NCBI GenBank assembly: GCA_011634665.1
Contig: WAEK01000001.1
Location: forward strand, 1,806,001 to 1,870,000
DNA length: 64,000 nucleotides
DNA from: Mortierella sp. BCC40632
Taxonomy: Eukaryota > Mortierellomycota > Mortierellomycetes > Mortierellales > Mortierellaceae
Reading direction: 5' to 3'
The notes under the pieces are model-generated. The model was given only the letters and a program-made list of their open reading frames with translations, was not told where the DNA came from and made no database searches. The translations under genes and the position numbers were made by a program. The number at the start of each line of letters is the position of its first letter. Positions within the stretch are counted from its first letter, which is position 1. This document shows, one piece after another, positions 57,058 to 64,000 of the stretch.

Positions 57058-58771
57058 TTACAGGGGCTTGGCGGCCTGAGCGGGAGCAACCTTCTTGCCA
57101 TCCTATTAAACATGACGAAACAATCAAGAAAAAAAAAAAGTAAATCGAGTTAGTATTCCAATTCACTATAAATGTCCAAGAGTTCTTTTGCAAATCCTGA
57201 AAATCTCTCTTTCATGCAAGCACTCCCAACAGATCACCCCTAAAAGAAAAAAAAAAACAATACCTTGAAGCGGAAGCGTGGGGGAGGAGCACGGCTGCGG
57301 CGACCCACGCGGGAGCGAACACGGACAATGTGGGCGTGGACAGCGCAAGAGATGCAGTAGTGGATCTTGATGTAGAACTTGGGCAAGGTGTACTCTGTTA
57401 AGACGGAGATGGTTGGTGATAATTGTAAAGAGAGACTCGTGGTCAGAAACAAATGCTAAAGTTCATAGTTGGGCAATCACGCGGGGGGTCCTGGGTGAAA
57501 GAGTTGAGATGCATTGTCGTGATAACTGGGATGGGTCACAAGCGCGTTTGGATAGCGACTTCCGAGATCATGAACAGAACTTTTGTCATGCAGATGATCC
57601 CTCTTAAAGTTGTCCGGACTGTCTGCTCGTAGAAATATCGCCTCCATGATTAAATATCTTTGGTGACCCAGAGCGTACACACGCCAAGGTCGAAATCCAA
57701 ACATATCGGAATACAGCGCCAAAAAGTCGTCGAAAGCCGTAGACTCAATCCATGGGGCTCAAGCTAATTCCCGAGTTGAATTGTATCTGTTGATATCTGT
57801 TGACAGTATCCAAGTTATCCTGACATGTTGTAATCCGGCATGAGACGAGAACTCTATGCAACATACCCTTGTAGACAAGAGCCTCAGTGATGTCACGAAC
57901 GGCAGCCAACTCGACCATGGGGCGGACGGTGTAGCGCTTGATAGCCTTATCCTTGGGGACGCAGCGAGAGCAGTTGGAGCAGCGGACGGGCTTGACGTGG
58001 CCACGACCGTTCTTGTTGCGTCCGTGATTTCTTCTCTTAGTGGTCTGTTGCGTGGTTTGGAGAGGTGGGAGGTAGGGTGAAAGGATAGAGTTAGCACAAG
58101 AATAGTTCATGGCTTGGGTTTTGGGTTGGGGGGCTACGTCGGAACAGGGAGGTTCCAAGTCGCTTTCACTAAAGGATCCTGATTCCGTACAAGTTGATCT
58201 GGAGATGTTGGAGAACGGGTATTCATTGCTTCTACGATGCCATCAAACAGCTGACGCCCTGGCGAAGCTCCACATCTGTCTATTCCCTGAAATGAATGGG
58301 GTGATGTCCTCAAGTTGATTGCTGATGGATAGGGCCCCTTCGGAATCTCGGATAAGATTCAAGTCCTGCTACGATGGCATCCATGGACACATCGCGCCTA
58401 AATCTGACTTGGGCCTTTTCTTTTCTCTCCAGCTGAACGAGACGACCGATCCCTAGTACTGACACCAAGCAAGACTCATCAACAAGAGTTGGCGCCGAGT
58501 CCCCTGATGTTGGTCGAGGTTTGAATAGTGTCGACAGGTCGCTCAGCATCCGTCCTAGACCCTCTGATGAAATGAATGTCGACTCATGAGGAATCGCCCC
58601 CTATGTAGAGCTCAGTCGCCATCCTGGCCGTAGCAAAGGTACTCCGTAAGGGCTTTGGTGATGTTGATATCCAATGTGTATGTCGATACTGGGGATAGAT
58701 CGATGGATCGACTGATAGCAACCATCGGATGGACTCCTATGCTTTTTGCCACTGGTATCAGGCCTCACCAT
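57058..58771 (-). CDS. 40S ribosomal protein eS26 (RPS26)
   Basis: Small-subunit protein near the mRNA exit channel. Exons 58044-57867, 57394-57264 and 57102-57058 encode nearly the whole protein: [20 protein letters not shown], then [16 protein letters not shown] with the zinc-binding Cys pair, [20 protein letters not shown] with the second Cys pair, and [10 protein letters not shown] followed by [14 protein letters not shown]. The frame needs an upstream ATG. The best candidate is the ATG at 58771-58769, directly followed by a GTGAGG donor, so that the start codon alone forms the coding part of exon 1 and intron 1 is about 724 bases. A GCTAAC branch-point-like motif lies about 45 bases before the 58045 acceptor. 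Total 118 residues, normal for the family. AATAAA on the minus strand lies at 57025-57020. The protein is certain; the first exon is inferred. Confidence 0.9.
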
Positions 58772-59372
58772 GTTGATAAATGAAAAGGAGGAACAAATCG
58801 CTGGGCAGTCTAAGTCCTTATGAAAAGCGAACCAATTAAGGGCACTGGCGGAATCCGAAAGCAAAAAATGGGCTGGGCGAGCCATGCCCAAGTGGAGGGG
58901 AGAAGGTGTCTACACTCGACATCCACTTTACTCCACCTCTCCTTCCGTCTTGCCCATCGGTGTTCGCTTCTTGCATCTTTGAGATAATTAGAGTGCCTTA
59001 CTACCTGTAGGCTTCACCCAATTGCTATGATATTGGCATCTGCTTTGAGCGCATTCGCCGTATCCAAGGGGACAAACTGTCAGTTACAACCACTCGCGTA
59101 AGTGCTATGAAGCCTCAATTAATGCTTCAGATTGCTAAACAACATTGTTAAAACTGCTCGCATTCATATACATAGCCTCACTTTATATACAGAGTCCCGT
59201 CAGAGGACCCAGTGAACTATCATCAGCTCTTTCCGAAAAAGTTTGTGATATGTTGGGCTTCTTCTCGGGCGTGTAGCTCTCCTAGATACTGACAACAATA
59301 ATGCTTTTTAGGACCGTGGGAACAGAATATGTTGTTTGCAAAATGCAAGGAAAACTGCCAGTCGAGGACAGC

Positions 59373-59403
<31 letters not shown>

Positions 59404-62400
59404 GAAATGATCACGTCCAAAGAGAGGAACACCGTGCCCATAGAGCCGTTCACCATTGTTGTTGAATTTACCAAGGAGCGGCCAAGATCCTGTTATAGCT
59501 CTGCAAAGACCTCCTCTGGAACAATTCATATTACCTTGCGGACGATTTAGTTGAGACTGGATCAACGAGTAGGCTCTTCAAGACGACACCTGGCATGGGA
59601 TCAAAAAGGCTGACCCCCAGGTCTTGACAAAAAAAAAAAAAAAAGAGCTATCATAGGTTATAGACGCTCTTTCTGTCAAACAATCATATTAATCTTGACG
59701 TTCTCTCTTGAATGCTCCTCTGGATCAAGTCGACGGAAAACGCCATTCCGAGTACCTTTGAAGACCTAATAACAATGGTCATGGGCCTCCAGCAAAGGTC
59801 ATTTTCCATTGAATTTTATGACGTTTGCATTCCACTCCGATATTGGCTACTCACACCCATCCCTCTTTCCTAAAAAAAAAAAAGATCCAATATATTCTAG
59901 TAACGTATCGAGGCATTTGCATGCGCTGATATGGTAAACAGCAGATCTTGTCGGACAGATTCGGTGCTTTTGCTCTGGGAACGAAATGGCATGCAAAGTA
60001 TGACTCGGGAGGGTGCCCCATGCACAGAATGTCTCCCACAGCAAGGAGTCTTGACTCTCACTCACCTTTTACTTTTAGCCATGCGCCCTGTTCCTCTCTC
60101 TCACAGACAGACGCTCTCTCTCTCTTTGGATGTACATAGTGGGAAAAACTGGATACATGAACTGGTCTCACACGAGGTTGAGTCTATGCTCTCTTATCCC
60201 ATCTCAAGAGAAAAGCTCTGCACCTGAGATTATTGGGATGATATCCATCGATACAAGAGACACTCGAACCGCCCATGCATCATGATTCAGTTTATGCATT
60301 CTGTTTCCCACCCGGTTGAAAGGAGGCGCTACACGTGTTTGATACGAGGGGGGGAAAGGAAGGTTAACTCCTAGACCTGAGGAGCACGAATGCCTTACCA
60401 CGAGTCGCCAACGGGGGACGATAGCCATTAAATCTGGTCAACGGCAAACATTTGTGTGGATGTATGTTGTGTATGTTGTGTGCGTGTGTGTGCATTGGCG
60501 TCCGACACTTCTGTGATGATCTTTTTTTTTTTTTTTGGTCACACATATGCGCCAATTTTGTTCCCTGAGACGCCACGATCCGCAACGGTCTGAACTGCTC
60601 AATCCTGTGTCCGTTGAGTAGAGGCTGCTGTGGAATCGAAAGCTGGCCTTCAATGCAAGGATGGCGTATGTGTGCAACTCTTTTTGTAGTAAAGCGTAGA
60701 TGCCACAAGAAACAAAAAAAAGAAGGATTTGTCAGTCCTAAGAGTCGGTTTCCAAACCGATGGCTCGCTGTGTGAGTGTGAGTAAATGTATCAAATCCAC
60801 TCAACCGAATGCTCGCGAAACCCTACTGTGGCCTAGAGTGTTAGCTTTGTGTCGTGCTAATAGTTCTACAAAAAGCCCTAGCGCGCTTTTTTACTTCTGC
60901 TGCTGCAGGAGCAGCGAGCAGAAGAACGAGGTGACGTGGCGGCATAGATGGCACAGACACGGATATTTACATTCGTTTCCTCTCCTTAGCTCGACCAGGC
61001 ACAGACTGGATGCCCACTGGCCTTGGCACCCTCAGCCCATGTGGTTAAAAAAAAAAAAGAAGAAAAAAAAAAAAAAAGGCGCTGTTTTGTTGACATTTCC
61101 TTCTGTTGTTCATTGTAGGAGCTTAAACCAACATCAAGGTTATCGTCATCGACATCATGCACCAAGTGCAGAGAGCCAAAAGAAAAAAAAAATGGATCGA
61201 GCTTTGTACGCCTTGATGACCTTGGGTGTCAGGTCGTTTAGGGGGGGAAGAAAAAAAAAAAACGCAATAGGAGATATACCGCACAAACGCCTCCTCTCAC
61301 CCGTCGTTCGCACCTTTTTTTTCCCTTCATAGACATCAGATGGGCAGAGTGGGCCATATCCTGCATAAACATCAAATGATGGTCTGGAGGCTTCCCGCCA
61401 TTTCATTGCGAATGAGAGATAGAAAGAGAAAAGGCATGGTGGAAAGAGTCGGAGACAACAGACGCACAACAAATGCTCGTGTATGTTGTCGTTGTTGTTG
61501 GGGTGGAAAGATAGAGGGGACAAAGCCAGGTGCTCAGTTGCTCTCAGTGTCGATGTCAGCATTGTTGTCCAGTGGTTGCACATTTAGGTAGCAGGTGCTG
61601 TATGGATAGGGAAAGTTAGGACAAAGGCGTCAGCTGTGAGAAAAACACATGGATAGCATAGCGAGCAAGAACAACTCATCCGCAGGGTAGTGGAGCAATT
61701 GAATGCGGTATGAAAAGGAGTGCTGTGGTTTCCAAGAGAACCACCTGTTAAGCAACAGGGTTCTTGTGATCCACATGCGAGCAACTGCGACGACCTGAAT
61801 GTTGTTCCTGTAGTATGATTCGGTATTGGATGGTCAAACGAGGACTCTTGGAGAGTGGCAAAGAGCATAACTGTTTAATTCCGCAACCTTCTTCTCTTCT
61901 CACGCGTCCCCGAACTCTCTTGGAGAGAACGAGAGAAAGGATCGGAGCGCGGAGTGGCGAAAAATGTGGAGTGAGTTCCTTACAAGAGAGATGCACCAAC
62001 TGTCATGCGAAGTGTCGAAAACTACCTAGATTCCTGCCGTCTTTTCTCCGGTTGTGGTTTGCAATCGACGAGGGGTCGAAAGAACAGAGAGAACAGGGAG
62101 AGGGATAGAGCGAGCGATGGAGAGCTGGGAGTGGCCAAGATGTGCGCAAAAGCAGGATGCATAAAAGGGTGTATGTAAATGACCCAAAGGGCGGCAAGAA
62201 TCTGTCTATCCTTTTCACTCGTCTGTCTCGCAGCCCCTTGTTGAGGATCGAGGATCAGTGAACAGTAACATCCATTGTCCTTTTTACGAGACGTGATGCA
62301 GGGATCTGTCTTCCACAGTCAATTTCTCTTTCAGACTCGCTGCTTTCTTCGGTCGGCGCAATTGAGGATTATGTGCGCCTCTCATGCGGGAAACAGGTTG

Positions 62401-64000
62401 GTCAGAGTCCCCGCCCTAGGTTATCTCTTTTTCTTCATCATATCGTCAGTTCTACAGGTTTGCCCATGTCCAGAACCCAGACACATTGAGCCTTTTTCTT
62501 TTTTTTTTTTTTTTTCCTCTTTGTTTTCTCCTCGCGGTGTTGCCTTTTCCAACTTTTCTGTGCGTGTTTTTTTTTCTCCTGGAGTGATCGATGACAACTG
62601 TAGATGCATGGATTTGCTCACACTCGCGCACATCCGCAACAATTGTCGTTGCACAGAAGCCAAGTTTTCAAGAGCGGGGTCAAAAAAGAAAAGAAAAGAA
62701 AAGGCTGCAACGAGATGCAGGCTAGAAGTCCTCCATAGCCACTACGTCCCGCATGCGCACAGTGTTTTTTTTTTTTTTTCTGCTTATTCAACTCTGGACC
62801 ATGATCGTTTGGAGGAGGGCGGGCCATTCAGTTCTTGTGTTTCCAAGCATTAGCCTTATTGCCCAAAATCCAAGTGTCATTGGCTAGAAGACGAGAATAG
62901 AGGCGCGGAGAAGATAGTTCATGATATCAACCAAACCAACAAAAAAGAAACACACAAATATCGCCTAACAACAAGAGATTGAGGCCCGTGTAGTCCTGTA
63001 ATCTGCGTTGGTGTCGGTGGCGGGTTGGAAGCCTCCATGTAGGGATTTCAGGGGAAGAGGGGGGGAGTTTGAACGGTGAGAGAAGTAAGAAAGCATGTGC
63101 GTCTGCATTGCAAGTCCAAGCCCTTTGTTGGACTCTAAACGGCCCAATTGTGTGGTCGCGCAAAACCAAAGAAGGGTATTTTCAGCATGGAGAGTTAACA
63201 CAGTCTTTTTTTTTCTTTTTCTTTTTCCGCTGATAAGGTAAGGAGTTGGCCAAGTGCGTCAGGCGCAGCACAGGTGGCCCTCTCTCTCCTCAGGCTAGAC
63301 CCACGGGTCGGATCGCGCAGGACAACAGAACGGGGACCAGGAAAACGGATCTTGAGTGATAAGCAATGTGGTGGCCGTTCTCTGTTCTGTTGGCTTATTG
63401 GCCTGCATTGTTCAACGAGCAAAGGATCTGCAGTAACAAAGGTCCTGGAGGAAGAGGAGACGGATACAGTCGCATATTCGGGAGCCATTTCTAGACGCCA
63501 TTGAATTGGGAGCGGAGGATGTAAATGGATGAGGAATATTGTATTCCTGAGCAATGTAGCAATGTAAAAAAAAAAAAGGGCCCAGCGCGATATCCAATGA
63601 CGGAGAGAGTGAGCGAACAAGTGAGCACAGAGAGGCGTGCGAGAGAGAAGAGAGCGGTGGTGTTGAACAAAGACGATAATCATATGCCAGAGCTCAAGTG
63701 CATGCCAACACGGAGGAAGAGGAGGAGGGCCCACCCGGCCGAGCCCTTACAGTACGTATCGGATTGAATTATTGCTTATTCAATCGAGTTTCCCGGCCGT
63801 GCGAAGAGTTGATGATGCGGCGAGGAAGGCGTGTGTGTTGTTGTATTTGTGCATGGCCCTTTTTCTCTCCCCAGACGGGCTTATCACCGGTCCTTAGTCG
63901 ACCACGATGGCCCTACCAATGCCACTGCCCAGTCTTTTTTTCATATAAGCGACGACTCCGCTGCTCTCGCGCTCACTCTCTTTCTCTCTCCCCTCTTTTT
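58772..64000. other. Right-hand intergenic region; no gene seen
   Basis: The first few hundred bases should hold the eS26 promoter. The rest contains numerous A/T homopolymers (59378-59403, 59629-59644, 60524-60537, 61046-61078, 62497-62516) and CT/GT-rich patches. No open frame has recognisable similarity, and I see no tRNA, rRNA or transposon. The extreme right becomes CT-rich (63965-64000), which may be the promoter of a gene starting beyond the window. Confidence 0.5.

Noticed and set aside
58045..58768. Box C/D snoRNA in the eS26 intron
   Set aside because: TGATGA-like motifs occur (for example near 58465 on the minus strand), but I found no matching D box and terminal stem at a proper distance.

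Overview
This is nuclear DNA of a filamentous fungus. The genes are split by short GT-AG introns, intergenic DNA is full of A/T runs and CT/GA microsatellites, and the genes include fungus-specific regulators (a PacC/Rim101 zinc-finger factor and an Nrc-2/Fpk1-type AGC kinase). A dysbindin (BLOC-1) homologue and the overall style suggest an early-diverging lineage, most likely Mortierellomycota or Mucoromycota; that placement is inference. All exon models below were built by hand from splice sites, reading-frame continuity and family similarity.

Layout. 2.3-4.6 kb (+): mitochondrial isobutyryl-CoA dehydrogenase. 5.9-10.2 kb (+): Nrc-2-like kinase with an unusually long first intron. 10.6-13.9 kb (-): dysbindin-like BLOC-1 subunit. 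14.2-17.2 kb (-): PacC-like factor. 19.2-23.3 kb: four copies of a 61-residue small-protein gene arranged as a palindrome. 24.7-26.3 kb (+): peroxisomal SCP2-type thiolase ending in SRL. 26.6-30.0 kb (-): unrecognised 1154-residue Ser/Gln-rich protein. 31.4-35.4 kb: a second, nearly identical four-gene palindrome. 35.4-40.2 kb: a gene desert. 40.3-41.6 kb (+): predicted tail-anchored protein. 42.5-44.0 kb (-): alpha/beta hydrolase. 44.8-46.4 kb (+): KDEL receptor ERD2. 47.8-50.3 kb (+): secreted S41-type protease homologue. 51.0-53.4 kb (-): Enhancer of polycomb (Epl1, NuA4). 57.1-58.8 kb (-): ribosomal protein eS26. The rest, including the last 5.2 kb, shows no supportable gene.

The standout is the small-protein family. 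Eight copies lie in two direct-repeat blocks about 12.15 kb apart. Each block is an inverted repeat of two divergent gene pairs around a roughly 1 kb spacer. Shared single-base differences show that the palindrome formed first and the whole block was then duplicated. Every copy has a TATAAATA box and a long C/A/T-rich leader, and all four divergent promoters share heat-shock-element-like palindromes, so these may be abundant, stress-responsive proteins. Their function is unknown to me.

The other genes are mostly independent housekeeping or regulatory loci: valine catabolism, peroxisomal beta-oxidation, ER retrieval, chromatin acetylation, translation, pH response, lipid-flippase/growth signalling and endolysosomal trafficking. 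No operon-like organisation is expected or seen.
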